DNA of 64,000 nt from Gymnogyps californianus (lineage: Eukaryota > Chordata > Aves > Accipitriformes > Cathartidae): the NCBI RefSeq assembly GCF_018139145.2, contig NC_059471.1, forward strand, positions 67,280,020 to 67,344,019, in the 5' to 3' direction. The translations under genes and the position numbers were made by a program. Shown here one piece after another: positions 25,561-38,591 of this stretch. Below the pieces are notes generated by a model, which was not told the origin of the DNA, did not search any database, and worked only from the letters and a program-made list of their open reading frames with translations. The stretch's first letter is position 1. Every line of letters starts with the position of its first letter.

Positions 25561-26530
25561 TACTGACTATAGAGTCATCTTGTAACATATGTACTATCCC
25601 GAGTACCTTGACTTCTAGGGGTAACGGAGCACCTCTGAATAGTCTCTCTCTTTGTGAATGGGCTTCTCAGGGCACATAAAATAGTCTATTAATCTTTAAC
25701 TTCATAATAGAATAGTCCAGTCTTTTCGTCTAGTCTGATAGTAAAGAAGTGGCGTTTCTCCTTTCCTTGCTAAATTCAGTTCATTCTTGAATGTCCTTTT
25801 CTTTCAGTGCAGCCTTGCATCACGATCCAAGCTCCTTACTCATTTCCAGTGGTTTAAGAGGAACTTTGAGGTAACACTGCATGATAGACTTCCATGTGTA
25901 CCTTGGCCAACCTCACATCTGTGCTGGCATATGGTAGCTGCTCTCAGACCAGTGAACTGACTTCGGTCTTCCACTGCAAGCAGGAACTGTTCCCAGGCCT
26001 CCTTCTTATTCCCTCTGGCCTGCATGTGACCAGGACCTTGCTAAACCAGTCAGATTCATGTGTTTTAGAGGGGCTTTGCCTGGATGTATCTGCATCCACC
26101 ACTACTAAGCACAAAGGCGCTACGTCTAGCTCAGAAATTCCCTGAATCAAAAATTTCTGGAGGCCAGGAGAGTGTATCACCGTATGACTGCTCTCATAAT
26201 TCTTCATCTCCTACTGGATACACTCAGAGATAGTGTCTTGGGTTTTGGTCTGACCAAATGTTACATCTGAACTGCTGTTAGTGCACCTTCAGACAAACCT
26301 TCCACTTCCTCTTCACTTCCACAAAGCAATCTACCAGATCTTCGTTCAGGATTTAACATAAACACACAACTCTCTTTTGCCAAGAGGCTGACCAAGTGGC
26401 CTGTTTCTTCTGGAATAAGGCAAAAATTTTCACAATTTACTCAATCCTGGTTTTAAACTACACTCTGCCTCCATCATCAAAAATACTAAGATAATTATGT
26501 CCCAATCTCCTCAAAATTTCTTTACCAAAC

Positions 26531-27048
26531 TGTTGGAGATATGCGAGAAACAAAACAAAAAGATACTACTTAGTTAACGAGGCATGACCTTGAGAAGAGA
26601 AACAAGATGACCCCATAAGTCAGCCAGGTAAAGAAATACCAAGATAAGCACAAGGGCAACCAAAGAGCTACTTGAACTTTGAGTGAACTATCCTAATTAA
26701 CATAATAGAAAAAGCACCCTTGGGGAGGGAGAGCCCTCTACCAACAGAAACCCCTTCCTCACAGAACATGCGCAGTAAAAAAGGAGGACGCTGCAACTTT
26801 AAGCGGAGATGAGGCTTGCAAGAACCAATAGGAACGAGGGTAACTAAGCAAAACTGTAAAAGTACCGATAACTGTTGCTTGAAATGTATAAAATGCTTTA
26901 CCATGTGCTAACTGGGTGTGCTAGCTTTGTGGAGCTACCACCTAGCACCCATCTCTGCCCAGACATGAAATAAACAAATATCTCGACTCTGTGTGTTAAT
27001 AGGCTTTTTTGCACACCGGGTAAAAGAATCCTGATTTTTGGGACAACA
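26531..27048 (+). mobile_element. Probable solo LTR of an endogenous retrovirus
   Basis: The 518-bp block begins TGTTGG and ends GGGACAACA, giving the TGTTG/CAACA inverted tips expected of an LTR. Inside and in the right order are a CCAAT box (26825-26829), a TATA box TATAAAA (26887-26893) and a polyadenylation signal AATAAA (26969-26974) followed by a GT-rich stretch near 26987. No primer binding site follows the right end and no polypurine tract precedes the left end, so it is not a provirus. I could not see a target-site duplication (flanks CCAAAC and AATCCA differ), which leaves the exact edges open. It is antisense to RASA2. The family could not be named. Confidence 0.6.
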
Positions 27049-30000
27049 AATCCATACTCTGACTCTGCCTTGCCCCTGTCTCCAAGGAATAAGGAGGCTA
27101 GCAATACTGCATCCATGTATTGAGTCAAGCCCTTGTCCTCTGGATGAACATTTGAAGCCAAAGGATCATGCCCACTCGCAGTAAGTGAACTCTAGCAAAA
27201 GAAGATTTCAAAAGTACCTTCTCTTTGACTTTTGGAAGTGATCTACTTGTACCAAAACAAAATTTCCTACTATTCTTCTCACCTGCATGCTTTTTGTAGT
27301 GGGAACAGACCAGTTTCCTCTGAAAGCAGTTCTAATATACTAGGAACTGCCCACAGTGATGTGCCCTGGTTCACCTTCATCTTACATCCCACTCAAACAC
27401 AAAATGTTACAGCACTGTGTAGTGTCTGGCGACCACTGACCATGCCTGGTAGAATGAACCAAGGAAAGGAAAGGATGGAACAATGTCCAAGTAGATATAA
27501 CCATGCTGAACAAGATACATCAGTGCTTGCTTTATCATCATGATTTTTCAAGCCATTTCCCCACTACATTTTTTCATCTCTCCAGGAAACCTGAAACCAG
27601 AGTCTTTATCCAATCCTCAGCCACACTGCTGCTCTCCAGTCTATCCTTCCATCTCTGTTACTGCCCCTCCAGGAAAAGCACTCTCCTTTAGGAACTCCAG
27701 CAGTACCCTGTCCTCCTTGGATGATACCCTCCTCCTTTGGGGTTTTTTTTTTGGTGAACAAACATGTTCTGGCTTACAAACAAGAAAACCCTTGCCATCC
27801 CCTTAACCTCTGAGAGGATTAATGCTTAACTGGAGCTACTTCCCCCTCCCCTTCATGTGACAATTCACTTTGCCACAAAGATCTGTGGCACTAAATTAAA
27901 TCCTGCCCCATTCAAACAAATGGCACAACTCTACCTGGGACCAGCATTTCACTCAATGTGTATTCCCTTAAAATAAAGGCTGTACAGCATTTGATGCATT
28001 GGCTCTGAAACATTTACATACAAGGTACATTATACACTCAAAACCACCCCCATTTCAGCTTCTGAAATCTGGATAGAGCTTATGCAGATCAGAGGAATAG
28101 GCTGTGCCGGCAACTATTTTGATTTTTCTCTTTAAAATACCCTCCAAAGCCTCCACACCAAAAGCACAACAGAAACCTTGAAACTCTGAGATTACAGCTG
28201 CAACCCCATATAAGTACTGCCTTTTCTTCCCCATGCCCAGTTGAGTTCAGAATAGTTGCAGTCCAGCAGAACATTTAAACATGTTCTTAAACTCATGTGA
28301 TCCTGAACACAGGTTCCTCCCTGAGCTGACCTACAACAGTTTTGGCAGCCTCATGCCACATCCAGATTAGCTTTTGGTCTTAACTGGAAAGCTCTGTATG
28401 TGCAACATTTCTGTCACGCACGCACAATTCTTGTTAACACAAGGCTGTTAATGGTGATTTCCTTCAGACAGAGCAGAGGAAGAGGAATTGACTGTTAATG
28501 TTGGGGTTCAAGCAACAATTTCTTTCCCAGGTATTTACTGAAGATACTTTATAGCAAACCAGGAAGAAATATTCATACAAAGCCAACTAGTAATATACAG
28601 AAAACAAATGAAAGCTAATGAGCACAACCCCTGCTTCCCCAATCTAAACCAAATAATATTAGAGATATTACAGTAAAACTACAGACAATGCAAAAAACTG
28701 TTTCATTAAATGTAAGGAAGAAATACTGTCAATACATACGCATCCCTAAAACCACTGTCACTTCAAATAAACTGCAAAATTTTCTCATGTCAGTCAACGT
28801 CTAAACATTTCTTAACAGTTTAAAAATCACATGGACTTTTTTCTGCTATTAATATGGGAGCTGTCCTCCATGCTACAGTTCAAAACATCCAATTTGCTTC
28901 CCAATATCAGCTCTAGAAAGACTTTTAAAACCACACATTTACATAGTACCATCTGTACTCTGTACTAAATAAAGAGAACAGACTAAAAAGTGGGTGTCAG
29001 CCATCCTGTTCTCACAGGACAAGGAGTTAATCCATTAGCAGTTAAGCCAGTTTATGAGTCAATTACAGAAGAGTTGCAAGCTTTCTAAAAGCCACTTCAG
29101 AAAAGTTTTTAGTTAGGTTAATATAAAAAATGGTTAAATTATCTTCTGTGACAGTGCCCTGAGGCCTTGAACAAAGACACAAGCTTGCTGAAATTTTGAA
29201 CTGCACTGATTTAGTGACTATTACTGGCACTGACATCATTATTTCCTCCTGCCTCGGTCTTGGACTTGCAACCCCAGTTATTAACAGGGAGCGACAGCTA
29301 AACAACAGGAGAGTAAAGAGAAAGGGTAAGGAGAAGGAGTTATTTCTAGCACAGATTGATTTTCAGAGACAGAAGACCCAAATACAAGTTGCAGCAAAGC
29401 AAGAAGTATGTAAAAATTATAAGGGAATAGCAACACAAAAGAGGTACAATCAGGAAAGCATAAATTTGCTTAGTGAGAGTACTATATTGGTTCTTGCAGG
29501 GAAAGTGAAGAAATTTGAATTTCATGTAGTATGGCAGGAAGCCAAGGAATGGGTCAACATATCAAGGCAGTTGCAGAAGCATTTGTGTTAAAGCAGCATG
29601 GTGAGGAATGCAAGAGGAGTGAAGCACAAAACAATTACAATATGCAGCAAACGATTAGAGCCTAGACAACATCTTTAGCTGAGCTGACTGTGGCCTACGG
29701 CAATATTAAATGGAAGCAATGAGATACTGTCTGTACAGGCAGATAAGGAAGGAAAGAAAGAAGACCAAAGACCAAAAGGCAGCATGGTAGTCAGACACAG
29801 AAAAGCTGCTATGGCTACATAACGAAGCCAGCCAGTGACACAAAAATCTCCCATGTTGTTTTTCTTTGCTTGGAAACATAGGTCGGTCTCAAGAAGATGC
29901 GCAGTGTGCTATATGGGATATGCAGAGCTTATGGAAAGCAAACTGCAACAATCTCTGACTTGAGGCCTGTCCAAGTTGAAGCTGCTCCCAGGAAGGAGCT

Positions 30001-33000
30001 GCCCGCACACAGCACAATCCCTCCTTTCAGGCAGGGCCTGCATGTCACTGTATACGTGCATGAGCCCATAAGCAAACAAAATAAGCTGCATGAGCATGTC
30101 CTGACTTTTCCCCTCTGCCAGCCAGCAGGGGCCACAAGCATCTACAACTATTAGATGGACTGATAACCATATGACAAGAAGGAAGACAAAATGAAGCAGC
30201 TGGTTTTGAAATGACTGAAAATCATCCCAAAGACAGAGTGTGATACTTGGCAGGGCAAAAGTTACCAAGAAATCACCCAAAGAAAAAGCTTTTGAGCCTA
30301 CTGGCAGGGATCTGATCATGAAGTAAGTAAAAAGGTAAGAGAGGAAGAGACTAAAACCAGAAGCTTTGAAGAACTTATGACAGAGAGACGGAAATAAGGC
30401 ACCCCAGGGGGGTGTGGTGGGTATTCAACTATAAGAAACAGAATAGCAAAACAGAAGCAGCATGTCCCTAGCTTACCTAGGGGTTTCCTACCTAGCTGGT
30501 GAGTAAGGGTTTCCTCCAAAGTACTGAGTATAGCCAAGCCAAACAACTATCCCAGGTTGGCCACAGATGTTAATATTTTAAATAAAAATTCAGACATGCT
30601 GGTAAGTGACCTGAACAGACAGACATCTGTAACAACCAGGAGAGCACGAAGTACAGCAGATTGGAGGAAAGCATCTAAATCTCATACCACAACACACTTG
30701 AACCACAGGGCACAATAACTCAGAACTCGTAGGCCAAGGGAATGCATCAGCTGAGAGTCCAGATCAAATCTCAACAACTTTTGGGTGACAGGGGGTGCAC
30801 AGAAGGTGGCAAGGCAACGGAATGAGATGGTTTAATGAGAGCCGTGGCACCAACAGAATGAAAATTCAGCTAGCTTCTTCTCATCCCTACCCAGTCCAAG
30901 TATAATGATTTCTCTACTAAATAAATCCTTGAAGACTTTTTCACATAGATTCTCACATCATATATTTAATTAGATGTATTATAGTAGCAAATACACCTTT
31001 CTAAATGACACCCCCCCCAAGGGGGAAAAAAAAAAAGCTCACAGTTTAAAAAGAAAAGAAGTAATTATTTGTGGACCTAGAAAACAATCAAAGGTGCCTT
31101 CAAACACTATACGGAGGCTACGACCTTCTGTATTGGGTATGCCTTGGCACACCTGAGGTAGGCGGAACTTTTAATGCTTTAAAAACACAATTTGAAACAA
31201 CTCAGAACATCTTTTGATTACATTTATGTGACTAATCAGATGATCTGGGATCTTGATTAACAATACTTATTATTAAAGGGCAGTGATCTTTCCTACACAT
31301 GCAATACTTTCATTAAGGAATTCAAATTAAGCTGATTCATCACCACTACTGAAACCTGATAGCAGTTAAGTTGCCAACTGAGTCCCAAAGTAATGCTGAT
31401 GCATTGAATTCATTTTGATAAGAGAACTGGGCTAAGGTTATACAAATTGTGTCACAGTTAACATGAAAATGCTCTCAAACTAAAATTCAAGAAATAATAT
31501 TAATAACTTGATGCTGTCTAGATTTACATAATTAAAAAGATGTTAACATATCTCATTGTGATTACAGACAATGCAGTAATCAAGGAAGGGAGGTAAAAAA
31601 AATTTTAAAAAATCACATACTATCAGCTATTTAACAGTAAAATCAAGGCATTATATCCTCAAAAACTATGTTTTACTAAAACAAAGTACAGAAATGTTCA
31701 ATCCCAATCAGCATTCAGATACCCCAAGTTTGTGAAAGGCAGGAAGCAGAACTGTGGAGTCTTCTTTAGTTATTCAAACAGCAACATAGAGATCAGGCTT
31801 GTTAAGTTTCATTTACCTAAATTTTTTACACTAAGGCAGATAGACCTATTCATTCCAAGAAGCACAAACATCATAGGCATCAAAAAGCACATTTTGTAAT
31901 ACACTTTCCCATGAAATTAACTGAAAAATCCTCCTCAGTGTCTCTGACTTGGCAAGAGGAGAGATCAAGTAGGATTCATAAACCATTCATTTAAAAAACA
32001 GCTGTCACAGGATGGTGACTTGCCTACTTTGAATTGTTCCTCTGGTCCTGCAAGGCCACTTACTTTATTGTGACACTTGATTATGCTAAAATCACTGAAG
32101 TGGGTACTGAAACATTTCACATGTAAGGCAATACACATGCAGCTTTTCAGAGCTAGTGTAACACTTTCATTGATCAATTGCTGTCCTTTCTTCTTATCAG
32201 TACTGGGTATACTGTTATGACTGTTGGTGCCCTTAGCTCCTGCTATAGCCTCTCCCTCACAAGTTTCAGCAGAGAAAGGGACCATCTCTCCTGGAGACAT
32301 GCTATAGTGTTCTGTGCCTAGAGGATCACACTGTGAATAGAACACAGAAATTGCAGGAAGGATGTTTTGGGGCCATTCTGTGGAAACACCAAAGAAAGTG
32401 GGTCCTGCAGACAAAACCTTCCATTAGCAGTGAAACCTTCTTAATAAAGCATCATCCTCTGCAACACCACAACTGTAAAGCACCGGACTCCTAAGACTCT
32501 CCACAACTTTTAAGACATTAGGAAAATACCCACCTAGAATGATCCTGCCTGATGCCTTCTCCTCTAAAAACATACAGACATACTGTCTTATAGGCAGTGT
32601 TTCAGAAAAAAAAACCCAAAACATTAAATGATTTAGACTTTCTGAGTGATGGCCTAACTACTGAGTCATCACAGAGCAATACCCAGAAGGTGCCTGGAGA
32701 GGAAGGCACAGACTTTTAATGGAAGACAAAATACCTCAACCAGTTGGATGGGATAAAGCACCAGGTGAGATTTCCTGCACAACGAGAGCACATCAGAATG
32801 GTAAACCTGGTACCCTACCAGGAGCAAAGCATTACACATATTGTGAACAGTTCCGCTGGCACACTGTCCCATTGTACTTTCTACCCTGAAAGGTCAGTCA
32901 TGTCCAAGGTTCAGCTAAAAGCTATGACATCCCATCCAAAGAAGGCTCTGCCTCACCAAGTGGTGGTTATACTGTTGTTTGTACAGCACTAAGATCCCTG

Positions 33001-34585
33001 GTGATGAAAAACAATGCAAAGTAAGCGCTCTGTAAAAGAGTTTTTAGTGTCTTGTCACTTTAGATCTTCTCAGGGAAAAACAAGATGCAAATTAGGGCAT
33101 GGTCAGGTAGGCATTCTGGTATAACCAGCTGTAATTAGTAGCCCACATCAGCTTTATAATTCCAGTTATTGCACAAACAGTTCATACTTGCATTAAGTTT
33201 CTCCTCGTATTTTGGAACCAAAAGGGATCACTGGGATCACAGAGTCTGGTCTCTTTCAAGACAGTGATGAAAGACGCTCTCACCCAGTCAAGTTGTGCAA
33301 CTTGAGTTCATGATGTCTACTGCATCTCCAGAGCACCTTCTTGAAAGAAATTGAGGCTTAACTCAAAGGACTCACAATGATTAAAATATCCTTACAATAT
33401 TCTACAGGAAACTGTTCACTGATTAATGATCATGACTCCAAAAAAAAAAAAAAGAAAAGTGTTTTACTACTTGTTTGCCACTAGATTAGCCTTTAGCTTC
33501 CAACCATTGGGTATCACTGTGGTAAGAATAAGCAACCATACAATCAGGACTCTCCTCTGAACATTGTGCATACTCTGGTTTCATCACTTTGAAGTTTTTC
33601 TTGCATAAATCAAACACTCGCTCACTGTGAGACACATTTACCTCACAGGTCTTAAATTCTTCCTGCAACTCTTCTGTGAACCCTTCTGAGTTTAATAGCA
33701 CTGTTTTTAGCCTGGTCTCCTAAAGATATGAGAAAATGCTTTCTGTCTACATTTGGCCATCAATCTCCCACTGATGATTTTTTTAAATCAGTTGGTGATT
33801 TCCACAAAATTTGAAAAAGCGGTAGAGATCTCAAAAGATACTCCAGTTCTACAAATTTTGTTAAATCCAATGGCTGGGTAGAGAAGAGAGCACCACTGGA
33901 TGTCCCCAGGGAGGAAAGGGCTGCACGTGGCTGTTCAGCGATCCTCTATAGCCTTTGACTCAACAGTACATAAATAGCGCGAGTCAGCCATCACACTGTG
34001 CCACCTCTTACCAACACGATGTTTAGGCTAGTAGGGCAGGAAACTGGACAATATGGCAGTGACTGTCAAACAACTAAAAGGGTAACACCACGTGCAGCCA
34101 GTACATCTGCAACTGTATAAAGTCTAGCTGAATTCTTGCTTCTGTTTGAAGCTTGTATGAAATTATTACAAAACCATCAGCTTGGAAGCAAGTCAACTGT
34201 AAAATGAGTTAAAATTAATTGCAGACACTACTGCCTCCAAAAGCACAGCCTCCTTGCCAATTTCTGTGCTTGTTAGAATGGTATCTTGCATTGTCTTTCA
34301 AAATATTTCCCTTTTCTCTTTGTATTTGAGAGAACAAAATGATTAGAGGAGGAACTAGCAAACTACCTTGTACAGTGGGAAGGAAAAGAGTGGGACAGTG
34401 AAAATGACTGATCTCAAAGTGCTATTAAATTAAAAACATATATTAAAAGACTTCTAATCTTTCCCACTCACAAGTGCTTTGTATGTTACAAATACATAAT
34501 TAGCAACACAGACAAAATATTTCACAATCAACTCTTACTGAAAATGTCAGAAAACGGCATCCAAGTCAAAGGTATACACCAAGAA

Positions 34586-34612
34586 GGGGGGTGGGGCTGT
34601 GGGGTGGGGGGG
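34586..34612 (+). repeat. G-quadruplex motif
   Basis: Four G runs with short loops: G6-T-G4-CTGT-G4-T-G7. It lies on the strand opposite to the RASA2 transcript. Confidence 0.8.
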
Positions 34613-37600
34613 AGTACAGTAGACACCAGGTGATTTTAGCACTGTGGACTCTGGAAAGAACTTGGTCATAGTACATAACCAGTTGTGCTCCCAGTACAAT
34701 AATGTACTCAAACATGAACATGACTTCTAGCTCATCTGGATGGAGTAGGGAAAGAGATACTTTCTCATTATTACCACATACACTGTCAGACTTCTTGCAA
34801 TAACTTCCTCTCAACAAATAGTTCTGTGAACAGTAGAGTTAATGAAGGGCGTTTCCTATGCATTGTGTGCCATGTCTTTACTCTCCTTATACTTGCAAAA
34901 AACCCCAACTTCAACACCTGGGGCCCTGCAACTTCCCCTTTACCCTCCAGCTTCCCCTATTCTTATGATACCTTGAAGTCCTCAGTTCCCTGTTCTGCTA
35001 CCTAAATACCACCTTGACAAGTGTTGCTCTTGGAGCAATAGACAAAAAACTTGCAGAGAAAAGCATGATTTGTAAGTTGTGTCCCATCACATTCCTCCTT
35101 CAGAAGCTTCACCAGCATTGGTTTTGGATGGTGCCTGCCACAGAAGCTGTAGGAATTCCAACAGTCATTCAGAATGAAACAGCATATAAATTTACCTCTG
35201 TATTATGCTAAATACTGTGTACTTCAAAGAGCCTTTTGATATAGGTCATGTCGCAAGACAGCTAACTAATTTTTCCTAGGGCTCTACCTCAAACATAATT
35301 GAACTGCTCCAGCTGATCACCATTAAAGGACATCAGTGAAGTAAAAACTGCAGACATTTGGGGTACTGTCAGCATATCCACAGTGCTGACAATTCACAGT
35401 TCTCAAAATCCATGCATCTCTTACAAATATGGATACTACAGGAATGCTCTCTAATGCCCCCAAACCACCCTAACACTGTGACCTCAAGCACATTTAGAAG
35501 TTAAAAGTCATTTATCAAAAGGATTTATGCTTGAATAATTTGTCTCCACTTATAATTCCAGACTATGTTTACTCTATGTAAAACAGGAAGTACCCTCATG
35601 TTACTTAAACAGTGGCACTTACTGTTGAAACAGACTGACTTAGAAGAGTAACATTCCAGTCTTGAATTACAAACTCAGTTTTATACGTATTCCAGAGAGT
35701 CATGTGATGACGATTCAATCTCAAAATGGCAAGCGCTTTAAAACATGTTCTGCTGGAGGTGGACTACTGCCAAAGGGTCTAATCGAAGAAGTTGCTCTTG
35801 ATTAGGATTACAGATAAGATGACACTTGTTTGTGACTTGAGTAAACAAAGAATTTCATGAACAGAGGAGAAGCACTGAAGAAACACTGAATACAAAACCA
35901 AAGAAGGGTGAAACAAACCTCATTTAGTGGGAAACCTGGCAGCAGGAGGAGACAGTATTTATAGATACGGGAGGTTTGATAGAGAGCAAGCAATTTAAAC
36001 TTGATTTAGGCTACAAAACAGTCAAGAGAAGTTTTAGTGGGGATGGAGAAGCAAAGGGGAGAACTACTTAGATGGCAGGCAGTGTAACCTCAATGCTACC
36101 AGAGCTGGGAGGAAGGAAAAAAAAATTGATGTACTATGCTAAAGCCTTGGACAGAGATACATATCCATTCCTTCTCTCTTCCCCTGCCTACTCCCCAAAA
36201 CCCACAGTATTGCAGCACTACATGTTAAAAATACCAGATACTATTTGATTTAATCTTTGAGCAATTTTCCCCCACCAGTTTGTTATGAAACACAGACAAG
36301 ATTAAAAACATGACCAAGATGCAATCCTGCAGGAAAAGGCGCAGCTTGATGCAGGGTATGCTCTCTAGAGAAAGGAGATTGTGACCCATTTTAATGGATG
36401 CATGAGTTTATTGAAAATGAAGCCTTGAAACCACTTTATGCCTTCATTAGCATTCCCTACCAGCAGCAAACAGAAGTCAAAATTTTTCAAAATACTGTTA
36501 GGTGACCTGATTGATGCATACACTACACTGGCCTGTTTGTAGTCAGCAATACCTCCCCCCCCAACTGATTCAGCTCATATTTCAGGCAGGAAAATAAGCT
36601 TCATTTGACCCTGAAGCAAGTTCAAAGCTGGCTATATGCTGTATGTATCTGCAATGGAGTAGAAGCTTCTCTAAAGCAACACATAAACCTATGTTCTCTA
36701 AACCTGGAAGCAGCAAACCCAAGAGGCACGGTGGCTCAGGGACCCATTTTGAATGTAGGCAAAGAGCGCTGAGAGCTGTAACATCACAGGCGGAGCACCC
36801 ACTGCCAGCTCTAGCCTCAGGCTACTTCCAGACTCAACAGGAGCTGCAGCCTTGCACCAGGCCAACATACCATAAAGAGCCTGAGACTGATCGATGCTGC
36901 CTCACGTAGTAACAAAAGTGTCATCAGCACACTGCCTCCATGAGGGAGCATCTCCTGGTTCCTGCTGACTTTTTTGCAGACCACCACCTCTAATTTGGAA
37001 AAGGAAAATACAGTATGGCACACCACACTCGAGGAGCAAACCCTGCCCTACATCACTGACAAGTAACCAGAGTCCACCCAACACCACCACCACCAATTAA
37101 AGAAAACTGGAATACTACGAGAGATTAAGGAAATTGCATCAAGCTAATGGGTCCCAGTGTTTTCTGCATTAAAATGGAATTCAGAAAAAAAAAAATACAT
37201 CACAAAATAGCACAAAAAGCATTATCTAAAACTTTGCTGGCTACCCTTCCTGCACTCCCGCTTTCCACTCTTATCAGCATCAGAGATAGAGCCATGACAA
37301 AAAGCTGACAAAATTTGGTCTTCAGCATCATAGATACAATATAGCCATGCATTTTCAAGTTCTCTCTTTAATCCAACCCTTTAGACAGTTTATTTACCTA
37401 TTCCTGGGATCTGATGAAGATAGTTATCTACAGGAAAGTAAACTAGCTCCAACATAAATGAGAAAAGCAGGAAACAAGCTAGTTAGTAAATGAAAATTCT
37501 CAGATGACTCAAAGATGATGCCTGTATGTTTTAGTTTTACACAAAAGCATTTAAATATATTCCATGATTGAAGGCCTAGCTGCACTCCTGTAGTTTTTCA

Positions 37601-38556
37601 AGGTGTCTCCAAATGCAATCACAGGTGACAACAGCAAACCTTCACCAGACAAGATGGGATCATGTTTTCCTCTTATTCTTAGATTAGGATGCAGACTGCT
37701 GATCCACAAGCAGGAATGGCCATTATCTCAGCCCTTCTGACTAGACTTGATATATTTGGCTTTGCCCTTCAGGAGCTCTGACCAGCAAAACACAGAGGCT
37801 GACCCCCTAAAATTTTCAAAATGGAGTATCATTTACCTTAACCTTAGAAATGTCACATTGCGTAAGAGAATTTTAAACTGTTACATAAAGTCAGACTGAT
37901 TTAGGGCAATGTGTACCAACCTGCGAGCAATGTGCTGCCCACACCACTTTCCAGCAAAGCTCATGGACAAGGAAATTCAAATCCATAATGTAAGCAATCA
38001 GAGAGGAAGGTCAGATGCTGCCCACTGCATGCTCTGTGCTCTATTCACATGGCAGAGAAGGCTGGGGAACCATCAGAGTCCCAGCACTCCCACCCCTAGG
38101 CAGAGACCTGCTTTAACCACACTTGACAAATGACACCTTCCTCCCTACCTCCCTCTTCAGAAGGGCTTTTAAAGCTCTTAAATACCCACAGCTCAGTCAC
38201 TGTTCTCTTAATGACCCCTGAAGTGTTTATCTTGGGGATGTCATATCTACTTATTGTTTCCTTTCCTGCTTGCTCTTGCAAACACCCCATTTAACTTTGT
38301 TCCACATGGTCAGAATACATTTTGTAGACCTCTCAAGAGAGTTGCACGGCATTTAAGTTTAATTCATAAATCAATGCAGAGCAGCCACATCTTCCACACC
38401 AGAGCTACAAATGCTTCATTTATCTAATAAAATTTCAGCATTGCTAATGTATTTGTAGACTCATGAATTGCTTACTGGAAAACTGTGTTACTACATATGG
38501 AAGACAGCAGTGGCTACTAAACCACATACATTATTATTTAGCTATATAGATTTACT

Positions 38557-38591
38557 GGGGGGGAGAATAAAAGGAGCAGGGGGAGGGGGGA
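38557..38591 (+). repeat. G-rich tract
   Basis: G7, then a 15-nt A/G stretch, then G5-A-G6. It is a looser G-quadruplex candidate than the tract at 34586. Confidence 0.6.

Noticed and set aside
26531..27048. Full-length endogenous retrovirus
   Set aside because: No internal genes, primer binding site or polypurine tract adjoin the element; only one LTR-like block is present.
29196..29591. 131-codon plus-strand frame
   Set aside because: Lysine/glutamine-rich text without motif or splice context; intronic and antisense.
29909..30319. 136-codon minus-strand frame with a hydrophobic stretch
   Set aside because: No signal peptide arrangement or family signature; overlapping frames on the other strand are also open, which fits base composition rather than selection.
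31965..32414. 149-codon minus-strand open frame
   Set aside because: No recognised domain, no acceptor or donor at fitting places, and one frame of this length is about what chance gives in 64 kb on six frames.
32975..33040. SINE/L2-type tail near GTACAGCACTAAGATCC
   Set aside because: Only a short resemblance to 3' tails ending in AAGCGCT; no body of an element could be followed upstream.
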